In this document: one piece after another, positions 37,072 to 45,782 of the stretch
Layout of the letters: the number at the start of each line of letters is the position of its first letter
How positions within the stretch are numbered: the first letter of the stretch is position 1
Assembly (NCBI RefSeq): GCF_052078665.1
Contig: NZ_JBQJIK010000040.1
Span: 1-64,000, forward strand
Direction: 5' to 3'
Source of the DNA: Inquilinus sp052078665
GTDB lineage: Bacteria; Pseudomonadota; Alphaproteobacteria; DSM-16000; Inquilinaceae
DNA: 64,000 bases
Notes under the pieces: generated by a model
What the model was told of the DNA's origin: nothing
The model's input: the letters and a program-made list of their open reading frames with translations, nothing else
Database searches by the model: none
Program-made: the position numbers and the translations under genes

Positions 37072-38562
37072 ATGAAGACGATCAAGGGCCTGAAGGTCAC
37101 CACCGCGCCGTCCGGCGCCCCGGTCAGCCGCATGCGCATCGGCGGGCGCTGGGAGGAGGGTTCCGGCGAATTCCTCGAGATCACCAGCCCGGCCACCGGG
37201 GCGGTGGTGGGCTTCGTGCCGCTCGGCACCCGCGCCGACGCGCAGCGAGCGATCGCCGCGGCCCAAGCAGCGAAGCCGAAGATCGCCGGCTTGTCGGTGT
37301 GGGAGCGGGCGAAGCTGTGCTTCGCCGTCGCCGACGCGATCGAGGGCCGCAAGGAAGCCCTGGCCCGCACCCTGAGCCTGGAGCAGGGCAAGCCCTACCA
37401 CGCAGAGGCGCTGGGCGAGGTCGGCGCCGCGGTCGCCGCCTTCCGCAACGCCGGCGAGCAGATCAAATGGCTGGAGACGGCGTGCTTCCCGGTCGAGGAC
37501 CGCAACAAGCGCGCCTTCAGCTTCCTGCAGCCCAAGGGCGTGTTCGGCATCGTCACGCCGTGGAACTTCCCGCTGGCGCTGCCGTCGATCTACTACCTCG
37601 CCCCCGGCCTCGCCACCGGCAACGCCATGGTCTGGGTGCCGGCGCCGACCACCTCGATCATCGCCGAAAAGCTGATGGAGTGCCTGATCGAGGCCGGCGT
37701 GCCGGACGGCGTGGTCAACCTCGTGATCGGCGACGGGCCGGAGGTCGGCGACGAGGTCGTGTCCAACCCCGGCACCGATGCCGTCGCCTTCACCGGCAGC
37801 TCGGAGACCGGGCGGATCATCGCGGCCCGCGGCGCCGGCAAGCCGCTGATGATGGAGCTGGGCGGCAACGGCCCGAGCGTGGTGCTGGCCGACGCCGATC
37901 TCGACACCGCCGCGGCGCGGGTGGCGGCGGGCTGCTTCGCCAATGCCGGCCAGATCTGCACCTCGACCGAGCGCATCCTGGTGGCCGACGCGGCGCATGA
38001 TGCCTTCGTCGAGAAGCTGGTCGCGGCGGCGCGGGCGGTGCGGATGGGCGACCCGTTCGATCCCGCCACCACCATGGGGCCGCTGAACAACGAGCCGAAC
38101 GCGCAGAAGGTCGACGCCCATCTGGCCGACGCCCGGCAGCGCGGCGCCTCGATCCTGTTCGGCGGCGGCCGCGCCGAGGGGCTGGCGACCCGGCTGCACT
38201 ACCAGCCGACGGTGATCGCCGACCTGTCGCCCGACAGCCTGCTGAATGTCGACGAGACCTTCGGCCCGGTGGTGCCGGTGCTGCGCTTCCGCGACGAGGA
38301 GGAGGCGCATGGCATCGTCGCCAAGAGCCGGCTCGGCCTGTCCGCCGCGGTGTTCACCCAGACCATCCGCCACGCCTTCCGCTGGGCCGAGGCGCTGAAG
38401 GTCGGCATCGTCAACGTCAACGAGATGAGCCCGTATTGGGAGATGCACATCCCGGCCGGCGGCGCCGCCGGGACCGCCAGCGGCATCGGCCGCACCGGCG
38501 GCCGCCACACGCTGCTGGAGATGTCGGACCTGAAGACGGTGACGATCGATATCAGCCGGTAG
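37072..38562 (+). CDS. NAD(P)-dependent aldehyde dehydrogenase
   Basis: Aldehyde dehydrogenase of 496 residues. Catalytic Cys296 in GQICTSTERI, general-base Glu262 in MELGGNGP and the VTPWNFPLALP coenzyme motif are visible. It ends the operon and overlaps the 3' end of the convergent TetR gene by 11 bp. Semialdehyde oxidation at the end of the pathway encoded here is the natural guess. The NAD versus NADP preference cannot be read. Confidence 0.95.
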   Translation: MKTIKGLKVTTAPSGAPVSRMRIGGRWEEGSGEFLEITSPATGAVVGFVPLGTRADAQRAIAAAQAAKPKIAGLSVWERAKLCFAVADAIEGRKEALARTLSLEQGKPYHAEALGEVGAAVAAFRNAGEQIKWLETACFPVEDRNKRAFSFLQPKGVFGIVTPWNFPLALPSIYYLAPGLATGNAMVWVPAPTTSIIAEKLMECLIEAGVPDGVVNLVIGDGPEVGDEVVSNPGTDAVAFTGSSETGRIIAARGAGKPLMMELGGNGPSVVLADADLDTAAARVAAGCFANAGQICTSTERILVADAAHDAFVEKLVAAARAVRMGDPFDPATTMGPLNNEPNAQKVDAHLADARQRGASILFGGGRAEGLATRLHYQPTVIADLSPDSLLNVDETFGPVVPVLRFRDEEEAHGIVAKSRLGLSAAVFTQTIRHAFRWAEALKVGIVNVNEMSPYWEMHIPAGGAAGTASGIGRTGGRHTLLEMSDLKTVTIDISR

Positions 38563-39160
38563 GTATTTTTCGCTGCACCTTGGTTTGCACGCGGAGACCG
38601 TCGACGAAGACGTTCACCAGCCGCAGCACGGTCTTCTGCCAGCCGGGCTGATCGTGCATGTAGCACATGCCCACGAGCGCACGCAGAAGGTCCTCGGCAC
38701 CGATGTCGGGCCGAATCTCGCCGGCGGCGACAGCGCGGTCCAGCAGAGTGCCGACTGCCTTGGTCAGGCGGTCGAAGGTGTAGGCATAGAGGTCCGACGG
38801 GCCATGAGCGGCGAGCGCCAGCGCCGCCAGCATGCCCTTCTTCGTGGCAACCAGCTCGACGTTGGATTCGAGCCAGCGACGCAAGGCGTCGACGGGCTCG
38901 GCCTCGCCCATCAGCTGCTCCGCCAACTCGCCGAGCTGGTCGACCTCGCGCCGGTAGACGGCCTCGAACAAGGCTTCCCGGGTCGGGAAGTGCCGGTACA
39001 GCGTGCCGATGCCGACCTCGGCCCGTCTCGCCACGGCCTCGAGGCTGGCGTCCGGCCCGCCGGCGCTGAACACGGCCTTCGCCGCCTCTAGCAGGCGCTC
39101 GCGGTTGCGGACGGCATCGGCGCGTGGCCTCCGGGTGGTCTTCGTGGAGCTCCGTCCCAT
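38552..39160 (-). CDS. TetR-family transcriptional regulator
   Basis: Repressor of about 202 residues. The helix-turn-helix is clear (LLEAAKAVFSAGGPDASLEAV, then RRAEVGIGTLYRHFPTREALFEAVY), followed by a helical ligand domain. The start at 39160 has GAGGGAT just upstream; an in-frame ATG at 39181 is also possible. It is divergent from the molybdenum oxidoreductase operon and faces a perfect palindrome set inside the promoter, so it most likely represses that operon and itself. Confidence 0.92.
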   Translation of the reverse strand: MGRSSTKTTRRPRADAVRNRERLLEAAKAVFSAGGPDASLEAVARRAEVGIGTLYRHFPTREALFEAVYRREVDQLGELAEQLMGEAEPVDALRRWLESNVELVATKKGMLAALALAAHGPSDLYAYTFDRLTKAVGTLLDRAVAAGEIRPDIGAEDLLRALVGMCYMHDQPGWQKTVLRLVNVFVDGLRVQTKVQRKIPTG

Positions 39161-39186
39161 ATCCCTCGTGTGTCTAGCCATCCTGC

Positions 39187-39215
39187 TTGAAAAACGGAGG
39201 CTGCCTCCGTATAGT
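39187..39215 (+). promoter_or_regulatory. Promoter of the molybdenum oxidoreductase operon with TetR operator in its spacer
   Basis: TTGAAA (39187-39192) and TATAGT (39210-39215) are separated by exactly 17 bp. The 17-bp perfect palindrome ACGGAGGC-T-GCCTCCGT (39194-39210) fills that spacer. This is the classic geometry of a TetR repressor occluding RNA polymerase. Transcription would start near 39222, giving a leader of about 140 nt. The operator also lies about 34 bp from the TetR start codon, consistent with autoregulation. Confidence 0.8.
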
Positions 39216-39362
39216 ATCTTCAACAGGCACATCGCCCAATACGCCCGCCGATCAAACCGGGCGCCTGCAACGCCTCATACCACTCATATCTGGCCGTCCG
39301 GCCCCGCCGCACCGCTTGTGCGGCTGCCATGCCTTCGACGATATCACCGATCGGAGTCCTGC

Positions 39363-39860
39363 ATGAGTTTCTCGATCAGCCTCACCGTGAACGGTGTGCG
39401 GCACGACATCGACTTGGACGATCCGCGGGTCACGCTTCTCGACCTGCTGCGTGAACGGCTGCACTTGACCGGCAGCAAGAAGGGCTGCGACCGCGGTCAA
39501 TGTGGCGCCTGCACGGTCCTCGTCGACGGCCGCCGGATCAATTCCTGCCTGGCACTCGCCGTGAGCCATGACGGCGCCGATGTCCTCACCATCGAGGGCG
39601 TCGGCCATGGCGGCGACCTCCATCCGGTCCAGGCCGCCTTCATCGCCCATGACGGCTTCCAGTGCGGGTTCTGCACGCCGGGGCAGATCATGAGCGCCAT
39701 CGGCCTGATCGGGGAAGGCCAGGCCGGAGACGATCCGGAGCGCATCCGCGAAGGCATGAGCGGCAATCTCTGCCGGTGCGCGGCCTATGCCGGGATCACG
39801 GAGGCGGTGCTGGAGGCACAGAGAAAGCTGGCCGGGGCCGATCGGAGGGATGCCGCATGA
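39363..39860 (+). CDS. Aldehyde/xanthine oxidoreductase, [2Fe-2S] subunit (PaoA/CoxS type)
   Basis: Iron-sulfur subunit of 165 residues with both clusters visible: plant-type site Cys42, Cys47, Cys50, Cys62 (GCDRGQCGACTVLVDGRR) and C-terminal site Cys101, Cys104, Cys137, Cys139 (QCGFCTPGQ, LCRCAAY). There is no Tat signal, unlike E. coli PaoA (YagT), so the enzyme should be cytoplasmic. The ATG at 39363 follows GGAG; its stop overlaps the start of the FAD subunit (ATGA). Confidence 0.95.
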   Translation: MSFSISLTVNGVRHDIDLDDPRVTLLDLLRERLHLTGSKKGCDRGQCGACTVLVDGRRINSCLALAVSHDGADVLTIEGVGHGGDLHPVQAAFIAHDGFQCGFCTPGQIMSAIGLIGEGQAGDDPERIREGMSGNLCRCAAYAGITEAVLEAQRKLAGADRRDAA

Positions 39861-40915
39861 AGACCTTCGACTATATCAGGCCCGCCACCATCCCCGATGC
39901 CGTCGCGGCGGCGGCCGAGCCGGGCTCCGCCTATCTCGCGGCCGGCACGAACCTGCTCGACCTGATGAAGGGCGGCATCGCGCGCCCGGACCGTCTCGTC
40001 GACATCACGCGCCTGCCGGGGCTCGACACCGTCGAAGCCCTGCCCGATGGCGGCCTCCGCATCGGCGCGCTGGTCCGCAATGCCGATCTCGCTCATGACC
40101 CGGATTTCGCCCGGGCCTATCCGGCGGTGGCGGAGGCGCTGCTGTCGGGCGCCTCGGCGCAGCTCCGCAACGCCGCGACGGTCGGCGGCAACCTGCTGCA
40201 GCGGACGCGATGCGGCTATTTCTACGACGCCGCCAGCGCCTGCAACAGGCGCGCGCCCGGCACGGGCTGCGACGCCCGCGACGGCGAGAACCGGCTGCAT
40301 GCGGTGCTGGGCTGGAGCGAGTCCTGCATCGCCACCCACCCGTCGGATTTCTGCGTGCCGCTGGTCGCGCTCGACGCCGTGGTGGAGGTCGAGGGCAAGG
40401 CTGGCCGGCGCGTGCTGGCCGTCGAGGATCTGCACCGCCTGCCGGGCGCGACGCCCGAGCGCGAAAGCGCGCTCGATCCGGGCGATCTGATCGTCGCCCT
40501 GCGTCTGCCGGCCACGGCCGCCGCATTCTCCGCCCATGCCCGCTATCTCAAGGTCCGCGAACGCACCTCCTATGCCTTCGCGGTGGTCTCGGCCGCCGCG
40601 GCGCTCCGGGTCGAGGACGGTGCGATCCGGGAAGCGCGGCTCGCGCTCGGCGGGGTCGCGGCCAAGCCGTGGCGCGCGCGCCCGGCGGAGGCTGTCCTGG
40701 CCGGTGCCAGCCCGAGCGAGGCCGCCTTCCGCCGGGCGGCGGAGGCGGCGCTCGCCGACGCGCGGCCCTCCGGCGACAACGCCTACAAGATCGAGCTGGC
40801 GCGCAGGGTTCTTGTCCGTGCCCTGACGCTCGCCGCGGCCGGCACGCCCGAGCGCGTCGCCGCCCTGCCGGCGTCCCCGTTCTCATCCGCTTCCGGAGCG
40901 TTCCATGACGCGTGA
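39857..40915 (+). CDS. Aldehyde/xanthine oxidoreductase, FAD subunit with extra Fe-S ligands (PaoB/YagS type)
   Basis: FAD-binding subunit of 352 residues. The FAD loops AGTNLLDLMKGG and NAATVGGNLLQRTRC are present. Cys119, Cys129, Cys138 and Cys157 occur in the RCGYFYDAASACNRRAPGTGC region and shortly after; the PaoB family uses this insertion to hold an additional [4Fe-4S] cluster. This places the complex with PaoABC/YagTSR aldehyde oxidoreductases rather than classical xanthine dehydrogenase. The gene overlaps the large-subunit gene by 11 bp. Confidence 0.94.
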   Translation: MKTFDYIRPATIPDAVAAAAEPGSAYLAAGTNLLDLMKGGIARPDRLVDITRLPGLDTVEALPDGGLRIGALVRNADLAHDPDFARAYPAVAEALLSGASAQLRNAATVGGNLLQRTRCGYFYDAASACNRRAPGTGCDARDGENRLHAVLGWSESCIATHPSDFCVPLVALDAVVEVEGKAGRRVLAVEDLHRLPGATPERESALDPGDLIVALRLPATAAAFSAHARYLKVRERTSYAFAVVSAAAALRVEDGAIREARLALGGVAAKPWRARPAEAVLAGASPSEAAFRRAAEAALADARPSGDNAYKIELARRVLVRALTLAAAGTPERVAALPASPFSSASGAFHDA

Positions 40916-43175
40916 GATCAGCCTCGCAAACGCGCCCGCCCATGCCCGTCACGGCTCCAGCATCGGTCAGCCGCTGACGCGCCGCGACGGCGTCCTGAAG
41001 GTGACCGGGGCAGCGCGCTATGCGGCCGACAACCATCCCGCCGGGATGCTGCATGCGGTCCTGGCGGTCAGCAGCATCGCGCGCGGCCGCGTGACCTTCC
41101 TCGACATCGAGGCTGCCAAGGGCCATCCGGGCGTGGTCGAGGTCATGACCCCGGCCAACCGGCCGCCGCTGGCGACGGATCCGGACGAGAAGTCGAACCC
41201 GTTCATGTTCCGGCTCGATGTCCTGCAGAACGACCTGGTGCGCTATGCGAACCAGCCAATTGCGGTGGTGATCGCCGAGACGCTGGAGGCGGCGACGGAA
41301 GGAGCGGCGCTGTTGTCGCCGCAATACGAAACTCTGCCCGCTCGGGTGGGGCTCGACGCCGGCGAGAGCTTCATGCCGCCCGCCGTCGGCGTCGGCAACC
41401 CGGCTCGGTTGCAGCGGGGCGACGTCGAGGCCGCCCTCGCGACATCGGCGAGCCGCGTCGAGGCGACCTACGAAACCCCCAGCCAGTACCACAACGCGAT
41501 GGAGCCCCATGCCATCGTCGCCGCCTGGGATGGCGATGCGCTGTCGATCGACACGCCGAGTCAGGCCCTGGCCATGGCGCAGGGGCGGATCGCGGGGCTG
41601 TTCGGGATCGCGCCCGAGAAGATCCATATCCGCAGCCCCTTCCTCGGCGGCGGTTTCGGCTCCAAGGGCCTGGTCTCCGGACCGCAGGTGCTCGGCATCC
41701 TGGCAGCCCGGCTGGTCGGCCGGCCGGTCAAGCTGGTGCTCCGTCGCGAGCAGATGTACGGGCCGGTCGGCCATCGCGCGCCCACCCGCCAGACACTCCG
41801 GATCGGCCTCGACAGCGAGGGCCGGATGACGGCGCTCGCCCACCATGCGAAGACGACATCGAGCACCTTCGACGATTTCTTCGAGCCGGCCGCCGACGCC
41901 TCGCACACGCTGTATGCGAGCCCCGCCATCGCCACCTCGCACGAGGCGGTCCGGGTCGACACCGGCACGCCCCTGTTCATGCGGGCGCCAGGCGAAGCCA
42001 CCGGCTCGATCGCGCTGGAGAGCGCGATCGACGAGGCGGCCTGGGCCTGCGGGCTCGACCCGCTGGCGTTCCGGCTGAAGAACTATGCCGAGGTCGAGCC
42101 GATCTCCGGCAAGCCGTTCTCCTCCAAGGCCTTGCGTGAGTGCTACGCCGAGGGCGCGGGGCGCTTCGGCTGGTCGGGGCGTCCGCTCGCGCCGCGGCAG
42201 ATGCGGGACGAGGCGGGCTTCCTGGTCGGCTGGGGCATGGGCACCGCGACGTTCCCGGCGCTGATGTTCCAGGCCGAGGCCCGGGCGGTCCTGCGCCGCG
42301 ACGGGACCGGCGTGATGGAGACCGGCGCCCAGGACATGGGGCAGGGCGCCTGGACCGCCTTCGCCCAGATCGCAGCCGACGGCCTGGGGCTCGATATCGA
42401 GCAGTTGGAGTTCAAGGCCGGCACATCCGATCTCCCCGATGCGGGAATCGCCGGCGGCTCGGCGCACACCGCCACGGCGGGGATGGCGATCCACTGCGCC
42501 GGCGCCGACGTCATCGCCAGGCTCGCCGACCTGGCGACGGGCGATGAGCGCTCGCCGCTGTTCGGGGCGGGGAATGCCGGGGTGCTGGCGCGGGGCGGCC
42601 GCCTGATCCGTCGCGACGACGAGAGCCGGAGCGAGAGCTATGCCGACATCCTCGCCCGCGCCGGCCTGGCGGAGATGGAGGGCCGCGGCCGCAGCGCCGC
42701 GGACCCGGCGGCGCAATCGACCTATGCCATGCATGCGCACGGAGCGGTCTTCGCCGAGGTCAAGGTCGATCCCGATCTCGGCCAGATCCGCGTCACCCGC
42801 CTGGTGGGGGCGTTCGCGGCGGGTCGGGTGATCAACCCGCGGCTGGTGCGCAGCCAGTACTATGGCGGCATGATCTGGGGCGCGTCCTTCACGCTGCACG
42901 AGCATGCGGTCATGGACCGGCGCTCCGGCCGGATCCTGAACGCCGACCTTGCCGAGTACCATGTTCCGGTGAATGCCGACGTGCCGTCGGTCGACGCGCT
43001 GCTGATCGACGAGCACGACCCCCATGTGAACGCCCTCGGCATCAAGGGGGTCGGGGAGATCGGCATCACCGGAACCGCCGGCGCGGTGGCGAACGCGGTC
43101 TGGCACGCGACCGGGGTGCGGGTCCGCCGCTTCCCGATCAGGATCGACGATCTCCTGGCGCCCGCCGCACTCTAG
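40905..43175 (+). CDS. Aldehyde/xanthine oxidoreductase, molybdenum-cofactor subunit (PaoC/YagR type)
   Basis: Large catalytic subunit of 756 residues. Cofactor-binding stretches include FLGGGFGSKG, RAPGEATGSIALESAID, MGQGAWTAFAQIAADGLG and, near the C-terminus, GVGEIGITGTAGA with the catalytic Glu. The length agrees with PaoC (about 730). Such enzymes oxidise aromatic or heterocyclic aldehydes with water as oxygen source. No XdhC/PaoD-type cofactor insertion chaperone is encoded nearby, so it must be supplied from elsewhere. Confidence 0.95.
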   Translation: MTREISLANAPAHARHGSSIGQPLTRRDGVLKVTGAARYAADNHPAGMLHAVLAVSSIARGRVTFLDIEAAKGHPGVVEVMTPANRPPLATDPDEKSNPFMFRLDVLQNDLVRYANQPIAVVIAETLEAATEGAALLSPQYETLPARVGLDAGESFMPPAVGVGNPARLQRGDVEAALATSASRVEATYETPSQYHNAMEPHAIVAAWDGDALSIDTPSQALAMAQGRIAGLFGIAPEKIHIRSPFLGGGFGSKGLVSGPQVLGILAARLVGRPVKLVLRREQMYGPVGHRAPTRQTLRIGLDSEGRMTALAHHAKTTSSTFDDFFEPAADASHTLYASPAIATSHEAVRVDTGTPLFMRAPGEATGSIALESAIDEAAWACGLDPLAFRLKNYAEVEPISGKPFSSKALRECYAEGAGRFGWSGRPLAPRQMRDEAGFLVGWGMGTATFPALMFQAEARAVLRRDGTGVMETGAQDMGQGAWTAFAQIAADGLGLDIEQLEFKAGTSDLPDAGIAGGSAHTATAGMAIHCAGADVIARLADLATGDERSPLFGAGNAGVLARGGRLIRRDDESRSESYADILARAGLAEMEGRGRSAADPAAQSTYAMHAHGAVFAEVKVDPDLGQIRVTRLVGAFAAGRVINPRLVRSQYYGGMIWGASFTLHEHAVMDRRSGRILNADLAEYHVPVNADVPSVDALLIDEHDPHVNALGIKGVGEIGITGTAGAVANAVWHATGVRVRRFPIRIDDLLAPAAL

Positions 43176-43310
43176 AGAGACGGCGGGTTCCTGGCCTTCG
43201 GCACGCCCGCCGCGGGCGAGATCGCGTCCCATGCCGACGAATTGCGGTCCGCCGACAACACCGTCAAAGTGCTGCTCGCGAGCGGCATCAACGAGGCGGG
43301 GCCGAGGGCC
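43176..43310 (+). other. Gap with protein-like in-frame remnant
   Basis: Between the molybdenum subunit and the next gene, the 135 bp read without a stop in the frame of the downstream gene as a plausible peptide (GGFLAFGTPAAGEIAS, then ADNTVKVLLASG). It has codon use like a real gene, but no start codon with a ribosome site. It looks like the C-terminal end of a lost dehydrogenase-type gene, or it could be an N-terminal extension of the downstream protein. Confidence 0.35.
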
Positions 43311-44504
43311 ATGAAGATCAGCAGGATCGAGACCATCCGGGTCAAGCAGCACCCCCAACTCTGCTGGGTCCAAGTCCATGGCGATGACGGGCTGGTCGGG
43401 CTGGGGGAGACCTTCTTCGGCGCGGCCGCGGTCGAGGCCTATCTGCACGAGACCGCGGCGCCGCTGCTGCTCGGCCGGGACGCGCTGGCGATCGACCGGA
43501 TCTCGCAGGCGCTGATCCCCTATGTCGGCTTCGCCTCGACCGGCGTCGAGATGCGCGGCAACTCGGCCGTCGACATCGCCCTGTGGGACCTGTTCGGCAA
43601 GGCCACCGGCCAGCCGATCGCCCAGCTGCTCGGCGGGTTCACGCGTAACGAGATCCGGACCTACAACACCTGCGCCGGCACCGCCTACATGAAGGAGGGC
43701 GGCCAGACCGTCGCCAATTACGGGCTGGACAAGGACCCCACCCGCTACGCCGATCTCGACGCCTTCCTGACCCGCGCCGACGACCTCGCCGAGGATCTGC
43801 TCGGCGAGGGCATCACGGCGATGAAGATCTGGCCCTTCGACATGGCGGCGGAGAAGACCGGCGGCCAGTACATCAGCGCCGAGGACCTGAAGGCCGCGCT
43901 GCAGCCCTTCGAGAAGATCCGCAGGCGGGTCGGCGACAAGATCGACATCATGGTCGAGTTCCACTCGATGTGGCAGCTGCTGCCGGCGATGCAGATCGCC
44001 CGCGCGCTCGCGCCCTACGGCACCTTCTGGCACGAAGACCCGATCCGGATGGACTCGCTGGCCGACCTCAAGCGCTACAGCGAGGCGTCGATCGCGCCGG
44101 TCTGCGCCTCGGAGACGCTGGCCACGCGCTGGCGCTTCCGTGACCTGCTGCAGACCGACGCGGCCGGCATCGTGATGCTCGACCTGTCCTGGTGCGGCGG
44201 CCTCTCCGAAGCCCGGAAGATCGCCGCCATGGCCGAGGCTTGGCGCCTGCCCGTGGCGCCGCATGACTGCACCGGGCCGGTGGTGCTGGCGGCCTCGACG
44301 CATCTGTCGCTGAACGCGACCAACGCGCTGGTGCAGGAAAGCGTCCGGGCCTTCTATCGCACCTGGTACCGCGACCTGGTCACCGCGGTGCCGGAGGTGA
44401 CAAACGGCATGATCACCGTGCCGCCGGGGCCGGGGCTGGGCCTCGAGCTCAGCCCCGATCTCGACCGGCGCTTCACTGTCACCCGGCGCGTCAGCGAGGT
44501 GTAG
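43311..44504 (+). CDS. Enolase-superfamily (mandelate racemase/sugar-acid dehydratase-like) enzyme
   Basis: About 397 residues, starting at the ATG opening MKISRIETIRVKQ, the standard N-terminal strand of the superfamily. Metal ligands are seen in MVEFHSMW (about 216), WHEDPIRMD (about 242) and CASETLATR (about 267); the catalytic Lys in AMKIWPFD (about 171) and the His in APHDCTGP (about 318) fit the galactonate dehydratase branch of the mandelate racemase subgroup. It probably dehydrates a sugar acid or a similar hydroxyacid. It follows the oxidoreductase genes but with a 135-bp gap, so common transcription is uncertain. Confidence 0.9.
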   Translation: MKISRIETIRVKQHPQLCWVQVHGDDGLVGLGETFFGAAAVEAYLHETAAPLLLGRDALAIDRISQALIPYVGFASTGVEMRGNSAVDIALWDLFGKATGQPIAQLLGGFTRNEIRTYNTCAGTAYMKEGGQTVANYGLDKDPTRYADLDAFLTRADDLAEDLLGEGITAMKIWPFDMAAEKTGGQYISAEDLKAALQPFEKIRRRVGDKIDIMVEFHSMWQLLPAMQIARALAPYGTFWHEDPIRMDSLADLKRYSEASIAPVCASETLATRWRFRDLLQTDAAGIVMLDLSWCGGLSEARKIAAMAEAWRLPVAPHDCTGPVVLAASTHLSLNATNALVQESVRAFYRTWYRDLVTAVPEVTNGMITVPPGPGLGLELSPDLDRRFTVTRRVSEV

Positions 44505-44578
44505 TAGAGCCCGACGAATTTGGGCCGGATCACGCTGGAGGAAGCGCACTTGGCGCTGCCCCCCCCCGCTTGCGAGAC

Positions 44579-44824
44579 CTTTTCAGAATGGCATCAGCCC
44601 TTCCGGCATGGGTTTTTATCCTCCCCCTCCCCTTGCGGGAGGGGGTAGGGGGAGGGGGCTGCGCGCGTCCGCGCGCTTATGGCGAGTCTTGGTCCCGCAG
44701 TCGAGGGCTGCAGCCACTCATCACCGGCTCTGGCTGCGCCAAACCCCTCCCCCTGACCCCCTCCCGCAAGGGGAGGGGGAGGATAGAAGGGATAGGCCGG
44801 CCCAAACGGTGGTGTTCTGAAAAG
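44579..44824. repeat. MITE-like nested inverted repeat
   Basis: A 246-bp element filling most of the 430-bp gap between convergent genes. Outer arms CTTTTCAGAA (44579-44588) and TTCTGAAAAG (44815-44824) are exact inverted copies and extend imperfectly outward. Inner arms of about 40 bp (44618-44657 and 44744-44784), rich in CTCCCCCTCCCC and TTGCGGGAGGGGG, are near-perfect inverted copies. No coding capacity. The layout fits a non-autonomous mobile element or a long intergenic repeat; it may also stop transcription from both sides. The rest of the gap (44505-44578, 44825-44934) shows nothing further. Confidence 0.75.
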
Positions 44825-44934
44825 ATCCCGCTTGCGGGAGAGGCAACGCGAGGACGTTCCGCATCCTGTCGTTCTTCAGCCAGAGTGCACTGGCGTGATT
44901 CGACCTGAAGCGATCCCGCTCCAGCTCCTCCCTG

Positions 44935-45765
44935 TCAGAACGAGACCCGCTTGAAGGCGCGGGTCTGGGCGGTGAGGGCCTGTTCGGTCGGCAGGCGTTC
45001 CATCGAGCTGGCGCCGTAGAAGCCGTGGCAGTGGCGGCAGCGCTGCAGGACGTAAGCCGCGTCCTCCGGCATCGCGATCGGCCCGCCATGGCACAGCACG
45101 ATGAGGTCCGGCCGCACCGCCAGTGCAGCCGCGGCCCAGTCGTCGACCAGGGCGACACAGTCGTCGAGGGTCTTGGCCGTCTCGGCGCCGATCGCGCCGC
45201 CGGTGGTCAGGCCCATATGCGGCACGATGATGTCGGCGCCGGCTTCCGCCATCGCCACCGCCTCCTGCGCTGAGAACACATAGGGCGTGGTCAGCAGGTC
45301 CAGGGCATGGGCACGGGCGATCATGTCGACCTCGAGGCCATAGCCCATCCCGGTCTCCTCCAGGTTCTGGCGGAAGGTGCCGTCGATCAGCCCGACGGTC
45401 GGGAAGTTCTGCACCCCGGCGAAGCCCATGGCCTTGAGCTCGGCCAGGAAGTGGTCGGTCAGCATGAAGGGATCGGTGCCGTTGACCCCGGCCAGCACCG
45501 GCGTGTTCTTCACCATCGGCAGCACCTCGCGCGCCATCTCGACCACGATCTCGTTGGCGTTGCCGTAGGCCAGCAGGCCGGCGAGAGAGCCGCGGCCGGC
45601 CATGCGGTAGCGGCCGGAGTTGTAGATCACGATCAGGTCGATGCCGCCGGCCTCCTCGCATTTGGCCGAGAGGCCGGTGCCGGCGCCGCCGCCGACGATC
45701 GGCTCGCGGCGCTCGACCATGCCGCGGAACTTGGCCAGGAGGTCGGCGCGGGCGAAACGGGTCAT
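44935..45765 (-). CDS. PEP-hydrolase-like TIM-barrel protein (Tm-1 C-terminal-domain type)
   Basis: TIM-barrel protein of about 276 residues (family formerly called TIM-barrel signal transduction). Conserved strings: GGGAGTGLSAKCEEAGGIDLI, YNSGRYRMAGRGSLAG, GVNGTDPF, GVQNFPTVGLIDGTFR, ADIIVPHMGLTTGG, HGGPIAMPEDA and HGFYGASSMERLP. ATG 45765 is preferred (AAGGA upstream); a GTG at 45786 overlaps the upstream stop. The upstream gene is the UPF0261/Tm-1-like protein, its usual partner. The exact reaction is unsettled; a hydrolase acting on a phosphoenolpyruvate-like or acyl substrate is the family annotation. Confidence 0.9.
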   Translation of the reverse strand: MTRFARADLLAKFRGMVERREPIVGGGAGTGLSAKCEEAGGIDLIVIYNSGRYRMAGRGSLAGLLAYGNANEIVVEMAREVLPMVKNTPVLAGVNGTDPFMLTDHFLAELKAMGFAGVQNFPTVGLIDGTFRQNLEETGMGYGLEVDMIARAHALDLLTTPYVFSAQEAVAMAEAGADIIVPHMGLTTGGAIGAETAKTLDDCVALVDDWAAAALAVRPDLIVLCHGGPIAMPEDAAYVLQRCRHCHGFYGASSMERLPTEQALTAQTRAFKRVSF

Positions 45766-45782
45766 CCTATCGGTCCTTCGGA

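Noticed and set aside
40548..44549. Minus-strand open frame of about 1330 codons across the molybdenum oxidoreductase and enolase-type genes
   Set aside because: Antisense to four well-supported genes; composition typical of a shadow frame, with no domain visible.
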